Shown here: one piece after another, positions 21,705 through 31,605 of the stretch
Layout: every line of letters starts with the position of its first letter
Position numbering within the stretch: position 1 is the stretch's first letter
Origin: Smallanthus sonchifolius
Lineage: Eukaryota; Streptophyta; Magnoliopsida; Asterales; Asteraceae
Direction of reading: 5' to 3'
Assembly: GCA_023525975.1 (NCBI GenBank)
Contig: CM042028.1
Coordinates: 78,491,501 to 78,555,500 of the forward strand
Length of the DNA: 64,000 nt
Position numbers and translations under genes: made by a program
The notes under the pieces: generated by a model
Databases searched by the model: none
The model's input: the letters and a program-made list of their open reading frames with translations, nothing else
What the model was told of the DNA's origin: nothing

Positions 21705-22748
21705 GAGTAAATTACCGTTTGCGTCCCTGTGGTTTACATGATTTAACACAATGCGTCCCTAACACGAATTTTTAACGCTTTGAGTACTTGTGGTATACAA
21801 TCTGTAACACTCTGAGCCCCTAGGCCTAACTTCGTTAAATAATTCCGTTTAAATTCAGGTGAAATGTCCGTTGTACCATTTTACTGTATAACAGTCTGCG
21901 TCCCTGAAAACATGTAATATATGTTTGCGTCCCTGTCTGATATTCACCCGAAACTTCTAAGTTCAGCCGAAACTTCTAAGTTCAGCCAAAACTTCTAAGT
22001 TCACCCGAAACTACTAAGTTCACCCGAAACTACTAAGTTCACACAAAAATAAACGATACAATATAAACGATATTCCGTGTAATACATATCACACGAAACT
22101 ATTGATTTCATTATCACCAAAAAATCAATCCAAAAATACATTCACAAAAAACACCAAAAAATACAAACCGAAACTACTAATTTGAAGTCCCCGAAACTAC
22201 CTGTCCCCGTCATATTCCACCTGAAAGTTGAAGTCCCAGTTGAAAAGGAACTTCAACACGACCCTTACCCGCACCCGAAGGCGAGTAGGGGTCGCATGCA
22301 CCCGCATTCTGTCTTCAAACACAAAAAACTGGTCAAAATGGGACCGGTCGAATGTCCGATTATTAGCACAAAAACAATCAAACACAAAATTGGTCAAAAA
22401 TTGTACCTGTGATAGCCTGGTTGTCGATGATGGCATCCACTTGAAGAGGCATTGTCTAGGAAGAGGTCGGGGATGGCTTCGAAGAGGGAGGACAGCGAGT
22501 TTCGATAGGGGGCGTGAGTTAAAATAGACACAGGGGCTCAGAGTGAGAATTAGGGTTATAAAAAAAAGTAAATTACCATCTTACCCCTGTCGAAACTAAA
22601 CTTAACGGAATTTTTTAACGAAGTTAGGTCCAGGGGCTCAGATTGTTACAGATTGTATACGACAAGTACTCAAAGCGTTAAAAATTCGTGTTAGGGACGC
22701 ATTGTGTTAAATCGTGTAAACCACAGGGACTCAAACGGTAATTTACTC
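21705..22748. mobile_element. GAGTAAATTAC-ended non-autonomous Mutator-like element
   Basis: The left end GAGTAAATTACCGTTTG and the right end, read inward as GAGTAAATTACCGTTTGAG, are inverted. The similarity continues for about 130 bp (CCTGTGGTTTAC, AACACAATGCGTCCCTAACA, GGGGCTCAGA). It shares its terminal GAGTAAATTAC with 39776-41007 and 61134-62163; the last of these has a perfect 9-bp duplication, which points to the Mutator superfamily. The centre holds several CCGAAACTACTAAGTTCACC direct repeats (21945-22040). It lies between (TA)n and (CT)n tracts, so its own target duplication cannot be read. Confidence 0.75.
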
Positions 22749-22773
22749 TCTCTCTCTCTCTATATATATATAT

Positions 22774-23201
22774 ACTATATAATAAATAAATGTTTTTTCA
22801 TGCCACGTGTCGCATTCATATTCATTCTTATCATTTTTTTCACGTCTCTCCCTCTCTTATTAAATACACCTTTATTTTTTAATAATAATATATTTTTAAA
22901 GAAAATACTAATTATACTAATAAAACATATTTATTTTAAATTATCCCTTATTATAAAAACTTTGAAATCTAATTATGTAACTTTTATTTTCAATAAAATA
23001 GTAAATAAAAGTCAAATTACATTAAATAGTAATTAACGTATTTTCGAAACTCAATTATATATTAATTTTTACATATTTTGAATGTTGTTTTTTATCCCTA
23101 GTATATGTAATATATGTTTACACCGTTAAAATATATATATAAAGATTTTAGAATTTTATGTATTGATATTTTTCACTCAGTGTGTATTACACGGGTTCTA
23201 A
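22774..23201 (+). mobile_element. Probable non-autonomous Helitron
   Basis: The right end has TACACGGGTTCTAAGCTAGT: a short stem region followed by CTAG and then T, the Helitron 3' signature (CTRR inserted before T). The start contains ATAATAAATAAATG, related to the 5' ends of the copies at 25069 and 46853. No Rep or helicase is encoded. Confidence 0.5.
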
Positions 23202-23217
23202 GCTAGTATATATATAT

Positions 23218-23471
23218 ATAATAGGTTAGAAATCCGTGTTTTATACGAGTTGAATAAATAAAATATTAAATAGTTAGTAATTAAGATTTAGGAATTATAA
23301 AGGAAATATTAAATACTAATAAAAATTTAAGAACTAATAAAGAAAATATTAAATATTTAGTAAAAAAATATTAAATAGTTAGTAATGAAAAAATAAGCGA
23401 AAAAAAGAATATTGGGCTCACATAATTATGACACTTGGGACAATCAGTATCTTATTTATTAGGTATTGATA
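23218..23471 (-). mobile_element. Non-autonomous Helitron, same family
   Basis: In minus orientation it starts TCAATACCTAATAAATAAG and ends with AAAACACGG-ATTTCTAACCTA, the same layout and AT-rich TATTTAATATTT interior as the copies at 25069-25291 and 46853-47077. The 3' hairpin is partly decayed. Confidence 0.55.
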
Positions 23472-23932
23472 TACAAAATATAGATCAAATACAAAGTGAG
23501 AGAAATAGTGAGAAGTGTGCTAAGTCTATCTAGGCCATTGATTAAGATGATCAAATGGTTGAGATTTTTGGGGATGTCTCGTGTACGAATAGGGATGAAT
23601 AAAAAATGTAGAAAAACTAGAGATGAGTGAATAGGTTTTCTTAAAAATTTGCTTGTTTAAAAACTAATCTTTTATAGATTGACATGTATCTGATATATGG
23701 TTATCTTTAGTTAAGCAACTAATAACACAAGTTGTTTAATTTTTTTTATCATTATTAAAGTTAGGGATTCATTACCATTTAAATCCAATCTGAAAGCATT
23801 GTTATCCCAAAAAAAGGTTGGAGAGACAAAATGAAAAAAGCCATAATTGTTAACTTTTATTTAGTTCCTTTATTTTTTAAACTAAAATAAAATTTTATAT
23901 ACTTAATTATTTAAATATATATAGAGAGATTC

Positions 23933-24422
23933 AAATAATAAGTAGTTTTTCGATAAAAAATCTAAGAAATGACAAAAACCTTAATAAACGATATCAAACG
24001 AACTCCGATTGAGCTAATTTCAGCGGCGTTGGAACCGTCTCGTCGAACTCTACCATCTTACATTTTAGGGTTTAGCTTTTAAGCTTTAGATTTTATGTTT
24101 GAATTTTAAGGTTTTAGCCTTAGGGTTTAGATTTTATAGTTTAGGTTTTTTTTTTGTGAGGGTGGAGGGTTTAGGTTTTTTTTTGGGGGGGGGGGGGGTT
24201 AGGTTTTGGGGGGGGTGGTGGTTTTAGGCTTTTCGGGGTGGGATTGGAAGGGGAGGGTTTAGGTTTTTGGGGGTGCGGGTGGAGGGGGGTTTAGGTTTTT
24301 GGGTCCGGTTTAGGGTTCGATGAGACGGTTCCAACGCCGCTGGAATGAGCTCAATCGGAGTTCGTTTGACCCACTTCTTAGGATTTTTTAGCAAAAAATC
24401 ACTTATTAGTGAAACCGTCCCA
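23933..24422. mobile_element. (TA)n-flanked foldback element with TTTAGG-rich core
   Basis: The arms are inverted for about 90 bp. Each contains AACGAACTCCGATTGAGCT, then CAGCGGCGTTGGAACCGTCT when read inward. The centre is G-rich degenerate telomere-like text (GGTTTAGGTTTTT, runs of G up to twelve). (TA)n lies on both outer sides. A near-full second copy is at 39213-39736 and a half copy is at 25925-26112. There is no coding capacity. Confidence 0.8.
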
Positions 24423-24701
24423 TATATATATATATATATATATCATACCATAAAATTAAGAATTTTATTATCTTTAACTTAAGTATGGTAGTGTTGTATA
24501 AGTTTTATAAAAACGAATGGTTTCCTTTCAAAGAAACGTCGATTATAGCGTGATTATAAGTGTGTTGTGAGTAATTAGCATGATTTTGTATCTATACAAA
24601 TGCCCCTCTCCCTAAGACACGTGTCCTAGAAAAAACACTTTGTACATTAACCCACCCCTCCCTCCCTCCCCCGTATATATGGGTTTTTTTTTTCCGAACC
24701 A
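24423..24701. other. (TA)n tract and unique AT-rich DNA
   Basis: The tract starts with (TA)n to about 24443. The remainder shows no gene or repeat that I can identify. Confidence 0.45.
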
Positions 24702-25040
24702 AGTATGTTTAAAATCACAAGAACGGCATAACACGTACATATCGTTTCAATGAAAAGGGTAATGTTGAAAAACAATGGTTTATTTATCTTTCTATTTCTT
24801 TGATTTATTTATTATCTCCTAATTTATTTTTCAAAAAAGTATAAAAATGTGCTCATGTGCGTATATTGTATATGCATATGTGCATTTAGACAAAAGACTA
24901 TCAATATTATATATATTTTTAAATAAATCTTAAGCATATTCAAATCTATATATATTCTGGTCAATTTATATAATAGATAGTACAAGGGTTAATGTGGTTC
25001 TCGTAAATTTCAACATATTATTGGTTCTTAAAAGAACGAC
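24702..25040 (-). mobile_element. GGTTCTCAAAAGAAC-family element, second copy
   Basis: Read on the minus strand, it matches the element at 42119-42504 in order: GTTCTT-TAAGAACCAATAATATGTTG at its start, GAGAACC-CATTAA, ATATAAATTGAC, a TGCATATATGCA-like block, then GCGATATGTAC-like sequence near its end (here ACGATATGTACGTGTT). It is more decayed than the other copy, and its outer terminus at about 24702 is uncertain. Confidence 0.6.
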
Positions 25041-25068
25041 TTCATATATAATGTTATATGTATAAATG

Positions 25069-25291
25069 TATACTTAATAAATAAGTAATTTGTTGCACAC
25101 ATGTCACAATTCTGTGAGTTCAAAAAAAAAAATTCGTTTATTTTTTCTTCATTGCTAACTATTTAATATTTCCTTTATTAATTCCTAAATTTTTATTATT
25201 ATTTAATATTTTCTTTATAATTCATAAATTTTCATTAATAAGTATTTAATATTTTCTTTAATCAACCCGTGTAAACGGGTTTCCAACCTAG
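25069..25291 (+). mobile_element. Non-autonomous Helitron with clear 3' hairpin
   Basis: The 3' end reads CCCGTGTAAACGGG (a hairpin with arms CCCGT and ACGGG), then TTTCCAAC and CTAG before T, as Helitrons end. The 5' end TATACTTAATAAATAAGTAA matches the copy at 46853 (TCTATACTTAATAAATAAGT). The 223-bp interior is made of TATTTAATATTTTCTTTA words and encodes nothing. Confidence 0.75.
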
Positions 25292-25469
25292 TATAATAAT
25301 ATATGTACATATATAATAAACAGGTAGAAATCAGAATCCGGTTGCATTTAAGAAATTAGGAAGTAAAATTTATAAGAAACTGAATGAAATTGGTGTTTTA
25401 CGTATTAGAACGTTAGGGTTTAAGATCTAAATGGATATAAATACAACACTATTCACAACCTTACGAAAT

Positions 25470-25535
25470 GTATGGTAGAGGCTCTTGCCTCTTAGATGGG
25501 TGGTTATGGGTTCAAATCCAGGCATGTAGTGAATT
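25470..25535 (+). repeat. tRNA-like SINE head fragment
   Basis: TGTATGGTAGAGG (A-box-like) and GGGTTCAAATCC (B-box-like) are spaced as in tRNA-derived SINEs. No paired acceptor stem is present, so this is not a tRNA gene. The end of the unit is unclear. Confidence 0.5.
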
Positions 25536-25539
25536 ATTT

Positions 25540-25924
25540 GATGTAATTTATGAGTAAACGTACGGTAGATTTGCCGTTAAAATTTGAAATAATTATTGCA
25601 TTTAAAATGTTGGTGCAACAAGGGTGAGTATTAATGGTGGTAGGTGAAGATAGGAATTTCATAAAAACAAAATTATGCATTAGTTGTGATTATTTGGTGT
25701 TTGAGGGAATTAGGTAAACGCCAATGTGTTGTTTGGAACTTAGGGAATTAGGTAAACGCCAATATGTTGTTTGGAACTTATAAACGCCAATAGTATATGG
25801 TAACGACTAACGAGTGTTACGGTGATATTGACGTGGTTAAACACGTAAAAAGAAGTGTATGAGGTTGCATCAACTTAATTCTAAATATCAAAACGGAAAT
25901 CAAGAAAAAGTCAAGTCGTTGTAA
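25540..25924. other. Gene-free stretch with short tandem duplication
   Basis: About 25706-25790 holds a duplicated ~45-bp unit containing GGGAATTAGGTAAACGCCAA. Nothing else is recognised. Confidence 0.5.
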
Positions 25925-26112
25925 AATGGGGTGGTTAAATTTTTGGGTTTAGCTTTAGGGTTTAGTTTTAGCGTTCAACTTTTAGGGTTTAGGGTTTAGC
26001 TCTAGGCTTTATTTCGATAAGCCGGTTCCAACGCCGCTGGAATTAGTTCAATCGGAGTTCGTTTGACCTAGTTTCTTAGCGAAAATTCACTTATTAGCGG
26101 AACCTTCCTTTA
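25925..26112. mobile_element. Right half of the TTTAGG-core foldback element
   Basis: The stretch has TTTAGGGTTTAG words, then GGTTCCAACGCCGCTGGAAT and CAATCGGAGTTCGTTTGACC, then GCGGAACC before (TA)n. This is the right arm of the family at 23933-24422. The left arm is absent. Confidence 0.7.
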
Positions 26113-26790
26113 TATATATAAACTAAAAAAAATATTGTAACATATGTATATATTAATGATCAGTTCTCTATTATTGTTTTATCATTTTTGTTTTAGAATC
26201 TTAAATAAATATTGTACTTCTATGCTGGCAGGTAATGTCAAATTCACATAGCAGAAGCAGAAGCCAGATATGTGAAACAACTGATGGTGGTTTGTGTGTG
26301 AGAGTAGAAACTCAAAAACCAAAAAAAAAGTTGGGGGGAAGTTTCGAACCTAGGTAGGTTGGGTGTGAGGGTTAATAGTTTTTTGAACGGTGGAAATATT
26401 ATAATTCACATTCTTGCAAGAAGCTAGAAAGGAAAACAAAAACCAATTACAAATGTAAGAATAGAGTTTGCAACCAATTATCCTATCTAATGTTTGCTTT
26501 CCTATTAATATTTACAAACCACAAATAGGAATAATTAAGAATATAATTTTAAAAAAATTTCCGATGAGTGTTCTTCTTTTGAAACGCACAAAAAATAATT
26601 TCCTAATGACTCGGTCTCGATTGCTAAGGCAAAGAAAGACATGTTGAAGGCTATTGTTATGTCGACGTGGTGTGAGGGTTAAGAGTTAACCATTGAGCCA
26701 TGGCTCATTGTTGGTTATGTGTGGTTTCATTTTACTGTTATTATGAAAGATTTTTTAATAAAAAATATTAATGTTACTGTTCATAAAAGT
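26113..26790. other. Gene-free AT-rich stretch
   Basis: No gene, pol III boxes or terminal repeats could be established. It leads up to the 5' LTR of the copia element. Confidence 0.5.
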
Positions 26791-26972
26791 TGAAAGTTTG
26801 GTCAGTTTTTGTAATTTCAAGTAGTAGAGGGACTAGTTTGTATTTTTTGTATTCTTTTTTTGTAGAAGTAGAAGTTTGTTTGGGATTAGTTTGTTAACAC
26901 CTCAGGAAAGTTCGTTTAATAAAAAGTTAGTTTCTCTTAATCTTTCTTGGTTGATTCCTGTTACCTGCAACA
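26791..26972 (+). repeat. 5' LTR of the copia element
   Basis: It starts TGAAAGTTTGGTCAG and ends CTGCAACA, and is followed three bases later by the primer-binding site. The matching 3' copy is at about 34556-34736. Confidence 0.85.
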
Positions 26973-26975
26973 AAT

Positions 26976-26987
26976 TGGTATCAGAGC
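26976..26987 (+). other. Primer-binding site of the copia element
   Basis: TGGTATCAGAGC is the plant initiator-methionine tRNA complement used by many copia elements. Confidence 0.9.
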
Positions 26988-27109
26988 TTCGGGTTGAAGC
27001 TCGATTCAAAGGGTAGAATCTCGATATCTCAAAGGGAATTCACTGATTCAAAGGATTGAATCTGGATTTGAGATCCGGATAGAAATACGAAAGACGATCA
27101 AGAACGAAG

Positions 27110-27990
27110 ATGGGAGACGCAGAGAACAATCGAGCCATTATGATTAGGGATAACTTCACGATCATTCCGCTTCAATGTCACCTTCTTACCACCACCAATT
27201 ACACCATATGGGCCGTGAAATTGAAGGCAATCTTCAATGTCCATGGCTTATGGGAAGTAATTGAACAAGGTGTGGGTGTTCAAATTGATGCCAAGAAGAA
27301 CAACGCTGCAATTGCGTATTTGTTCCAAGCGATGCTGGAGGAATTGGTGCTTCAGGTAGCTTACAACAGCCAGGGAAATCTGGAATTCGCTGAAGACCAG
27401 ATTTGTAGGTATTGATCGGGTCAAGAAAGCCCGATTGCAGACACTAAAGAATGAATTTGAAACCCTGCAGATGAAAGAAGGGGAGAATATAGATGAGTTC
27501 GCCGGCAAGTTAAGTTCAATTTCATCAAGAGCCAGTGACCTTGGTGAGCCATTTCAAGAAGTGGTGTTGGTAAGAAAGTTTCTTGACTCTATACCTGAAA
27601 GGTTCATTCATATAGTGGCCTCCATAGAACAATTTGTGGATCTTGATACAATGCTTCTACAAGAAGCTATTGGACGGCTAAAGGCATTCGAAGAAAGAAC
27701 TGGAATGAAGAACAAGTCAGGTACAGTTAAGGATGATCAATTGCTACTCACCTACTCTGAATGGCAGTCAAAGAAAGATAATGATTCAAATAGTAGGAAG
27801 TGGGAAAAGAATGATCAAACCACCAAGTACCAAAAGGGTGGACATTATAAGTCCAATCAGAAAAGGAGGTTTGGAGATAATGAACACTCAAAGTCATAAA
27901 GACAGGGAGAGTTCAAGAAAAAGGATAAGTCTAAGATAAAGTGATTCAAGTGTGATGTCTATGGACATTACTCAACTGAGTGTCCAAGCT
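27110..27990 (+). pseudogene. Copia gag with frameshift and broken zinc knuckle
   Basis: The frame opens at the ATG at 27110 (MGDAENNRAIMIRDNFTIIP). It contains the gag pattern NYTIWAVKLKAIF...LWEVIEQG and then shifts by one base near 27405-27425. The second frame carries the middle of gag (LQMKEGENIDEFAGKLSSIS). The nucleocapsid zinc knuckle (C-x2-C-x4-H-x4-C) follows near 27940-27985, but its first cysteine codon is a TGA stop (27942-27944), with FKCDVYGHYSTECP intact after it. A stop at 27897-27899 precedes this. Gag would package the element RNA. This copy cannot make full-length Gag. Confidence 0.85.
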
Positions 27991-28016
27991 TAAATACAAG
28001 GGACACAGAAGCAAAC

Positions 28017-28683
28017 TTGACTCAAATTGTGGAGGAGGAGCATGCCTTGTTAATGACTGTAAGTGAAGAAGTCAAGAAGGAGATGGTGTTCTTAAATGAG
28101 CATAAGGTGGTTCCAGCCAATTATGAGTCAGATTTGTCTGAAGAATCAAAGTGGTACCTAGATAATGGAGCCTCAAACCACATGACTGGGAATCAGGCAG
28201 TGTTTTCTAGTCTTGATAAAGGGGTGGGAGGTAAGGTCAGGTTTGGTGATAGATCTTGTGTGACAATTGAAGGGAGAGGATTAGTTGTTCTTGAAGGAAA
28301 AGGAATTGAGCAAAGGCTAATGACTGATGTATACTTTATTCCTCATTTTAAAAGTAACATCTTAAGCCTTGCCCAAACAAGTGAAGGTGGCTGTGAAGTA
28401 AGGATGAAAGATAAATTCCTATGGATGTTTGACAGAAAGGGCAGGTTGCTAATGAAAGTGCTAAGGTCACCTAACAGATTGTACAAGATAAAGTTGAAGC
28501 CAGTATGTTTTCATGCCAAGCTAGACAATGTGCCTTGGTTATGGCATGGAAGAATGGGTCACACTAATTTTGAGTCACTAAGGATTATGACAAGTAAAAA
28601 CATGGTACATGGAGTTCCTTCAATAAAAAATTTTGCACAAGTTTGTGAGGCCTGCCTAGCAGGGAAACATTCAAGGCAGACCT
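28017..28683 (+). pseudogene. Copia protease and integrase zinc-finger region
   Basis: The aspartic protease motif WYLDNGASNHMTG lies around 28153-28191, with the active-site Asp present. The GAG-pre-integrase domain follows, with an HHCC zinc finger (WHGRMGH...CEACLAGKHSRQ). The frame is open for 226 codons and is ended by the solo LTR that starts at 28684. Confidence 0.88.
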
Positions 28684-29556
28684 TGTTGGAAATTTAGTGA
28701 AAATAGCTTTTCACTAACTTTGATGAATGGGATTTCGATCCTCAAGTTGAGTGGTTAAATTGAAAAATTTGGAACTTGGTGTCTCTAATGAGAATTTGTT
28801 ACATCTTTTGTGTAAATATGTAACAATTGATTTAACTCATGTCATAATTAAAAAGACTTTTGATTTCTCTTCTTAATTACTTATGTTTATTACTTTTAAT
28901 TTGGAGTAAAGTCTTTTTAATTTGGACTCTTGGTTTATTTTCTATGGATATACAATGACCATTTTTGTTCATTTTATAACAAGAAAAAATTGTAGTAAAA
29001 ACCTACAACTTGAGAGTTGAGAGAAACATAAGAGAAATATTGGTGTCAACAAGTTCAATAGAATTGAGAGATGAGTTCTCTCTAATTCTTCCACCATCTC
29101 TAATTTCATTTTTTTCCTACCTTTTCTAAATATATAATTTACCCAGTGATACCTTGGGTGCGTGGACATCTCTGGCAGTACACATACTGTTCCGGTTGTT
29201 ATACCCTGGGAGACATACGCGTTCGTCTAAGAGGAGGCGCGGAATCTGTTTTAAGGGAAGCGTGTTGAACATGTGCCTCAACCAAAACCGTCAATGTTTT
29301 AGTGTGCTAATTGTTACAGTCAAGGAGCATAGTTGAAGACTCAACGTGGTGAAGACTCGAGTTAAGAATACTTCAAGAAGGCGTTCATTGGAGTACCCGC
29401 TAATGACATCGGTTGAATTAATTTGGCACATATAAATTGTATTTTATATCTATTTTTCATTCGGTTTTTTATATGGCAATGTACTATTTGTTTTCCATAA
29501 TTAACGAGAGTATCGTTAATATTATTTTATAATAAAAAGTGGCCCAAGTTCCTACA
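28684..29556 (+). mobile_element. 873-bp solo LTR nested in copia integrase
   Basis: It starts TGTTGGAAATTTAG and ends AAGTTCCTACA. GACCT is found at 28679-28683 and again at 29557-29561, a perfect 5-bp target duplication, and copia integrase coding resumes directly after it. No coding domain, primer site or second LTR is inside, so it is a solo LTR of a different retroelement. The insertion is younger than the host copia element. Confidence 0.87.
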
Positions 29557-29561
29557 GACCT

Positions 29562-30166
29562 TCCCAGTAGAATCTCATTATAGAGCTGCAAGACCTTTTG
29601 AATTAGTCTCAATTGACTTGTGTGGACCAATTCAACCCACTACTCAGGGAGGTAACAAGTATTTCTTGCTAATTGTTGATGACTGTACTAGGTATATGTG
29701 GGTTTATATGTTGAAAACCAAGGATCAGCCATTTGATGTTTTTAGTTCATTTAAGTTGAAAATAGAAAATGAACTAGGATATAAAATTAAAGCCTTAAAG
29801 TCAGATAGGGGAGGAGAGTCCTTGTCTCAAGAATTTACTCAATTCCGTGAAAAGGAAGGAATAAGGAGGTTGTTGATAGCACCTTATTTTCCCCAGTAGA
29901 ATGGGACAGTGGAAATGAGAAATAGGTCAATTCTAAATATGACTAGAAGTATGTTGAAAGCTATAGCTCTACCACAAGATTTTTGGGCAGAAGCAGTGAA
30001 ACATTCTTTGTATTTGTTGAATAGAATTCTTACTAGAGCTTTGAAGAATCAAACTCCCTATGAGGCATTAAAGGGCAGAGTTCCAAATCTTCGACATTTG
30101 AGGTTTTTTGGATGTGTTGATCATGTGAAAGTGATAAAGACTGGTTTAAGAAACTTGGATGATTAG
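29562..30166 (+). pseudogene. Copia integrase catalytic core
   Basis: DDE-type residues are visible: the first Asp in VSIDLCGPIQ, the second in LKSDRGGE, and the Glu in NGTVEMRNRS. Between the last two, the usual PQQNG is PQ-stop-NG: a CAG became TAG at 29897-29899. C-terminal family words follow (FWAEAVKHSLYLLNR, PYEALKGRVPNLRHLRFFGC). The integrase would insert the cDNA. This copy is split by the solo LTR and by the stop. Confidence 0.88.
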
Positions 30167-30191
30167 AGTATGCCTATGGTCTACTTAGGGG

Positions 30192-31605
30192 TTGAAACAG
30201 GTTCAAAGGCACATAGAATGTATGATGTTGTCAATAGAAAGGGATGTGCAATTTGATGAAAGCAGGAAATGGAACTGGTCTGAGTATGTTGATCAAGTAA
30301 GCAGTGATAGCTCAAGTTGGGATGATTTCTGTGTGAATAATGATTTTGAAAGTCATGTATTAAATCTGGATAGTGGGTTTGGAGATCAAGGAAATATTAC
30401 ATCTGTCGTCCAAGAGAATGCACAGACAGAACCATCTGGTGGCCAGGAGACAAATTCACAAGAGCTTGATGATAATGGGTTGAGAAGGTCAAGCAGAGTT
30501 CCAGTTTTAAGTATAAGATTGAATGATTATGTAGTATATGGAAGGGTTACTTATAGTGTCAACAGGCAAGAAGAAAGTAATCATGTTGAATTGTTACTAG
30601 TTCAAGAAGGGGAACCAATTTCTTATCAAGAGGTAGTAAAGGAAGAAGTATGGAGAAGGGCAAAGGATGAAGAAATTTATGCTATTGAAAAGAACAAGAC
30701 TTGGGTTTTGACAAACCCTGTACTGAAATGTAATCCAATAGGCCTGAAGTGGGTGTACAAAGTAAAGAGGGATGCTATTGGCGATATAACCAAATACAAA
30801 GCAAGGCTTGTGGCTAAAGGATATGTTCAACAATTGGGCATATACTTTGAAGAAGCTTTTGCACCAGTGGCAATAATAGAGACCATAAGGCTGATTCTTG
30901 CTCTATCAGCTAAACTGAATTGGAAAGTATTTCATATGGATGTTAAAGCAGCATTTTTACATGGAAAGTTGAAAGAAAGTGTGTATGTGAAGCAGCCTGA
31001 AGGGTATGAAAAGAAAGGGGCTGAATCAAAATTGTACAAACTGTCAAAAGCTCTGTATGGGTTGAGACAGGCACAAAGGGCATGGACTTTAAGATTGGAT
31101 GCAGTTTTGATAAAAAATAGGATTCAAAAGATGCCATCATGAACAAGCAGTGCATGTTAAGTCCAAAGAAGGGTCATTATTGATTATAGGATTCTACGTT
31201 GATGACTTACTTGTAACTGGGAGTAATTTGGTGGAAGTTGAAGCCTTTAAGCAGCAGATGAAACTTAAGTTTGAAATGACAGATTTGGGATTATTGTGTT
31301 ACTACTTGGGTATAGAAGTTGCACAAAGTACAGAAGGAATTATGATAAAGCAAACTGCATATGCAAGTAAAGTAGTAAAGATGGCTGGGTTAGAAAATTG
31401 CAATGAAACAAAAATACCTATGGAACCAGGTCTGAAGCTGTATAAGACAGAAGGTGGGGCAGAAGTAAATCCAACTGAATATAGAAAGTTGGTGGGTTCT
31501 CTAAGGTACTTAACTCAAACAAGACCATATCTGAGTTATGCAGTGGGTTATTTGAGCAGGTTTATGCAAGAGCCCAGGGAAGCAACTTATGTTTATAATG
31601 TTTAA
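30192..31605 (+). pseudogene. Copia reverse transcriptase
   Basis: The copia RT region begins near 30630 (KTWVLTNPV, GLKWVYKVKRDA, YKARLVAKGYVQQ, FAPVA, FHMDVKAAFLHGKL, KALYGLRQAQRAW). A frame break occurs at about 31130-31150. The catalytic YVDDLL is at about 31197-31214 in the shifted frame, followed by FEMTDLGLLCYYLGIEV and RPYLSYAVGYLSRFMQEP. The frame runs into the inserted segment at 31582. A stop codon at 30164-30166 separates it from integrase. Confidence 0.88.

Noticed and set aside
24120..24310. Interstitial telomere repeat
   Set aside because: TTTAGG words are degenerate and confined to the core of a foldback element with copies elsewhere, so this is not a relic of a chromosome end.
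25470..25535. Possible tRNA gene
   Set aside because: Boxes are present but the ends do not pair and the anticodon arm is not convincing. A SINE fragment is more likely.
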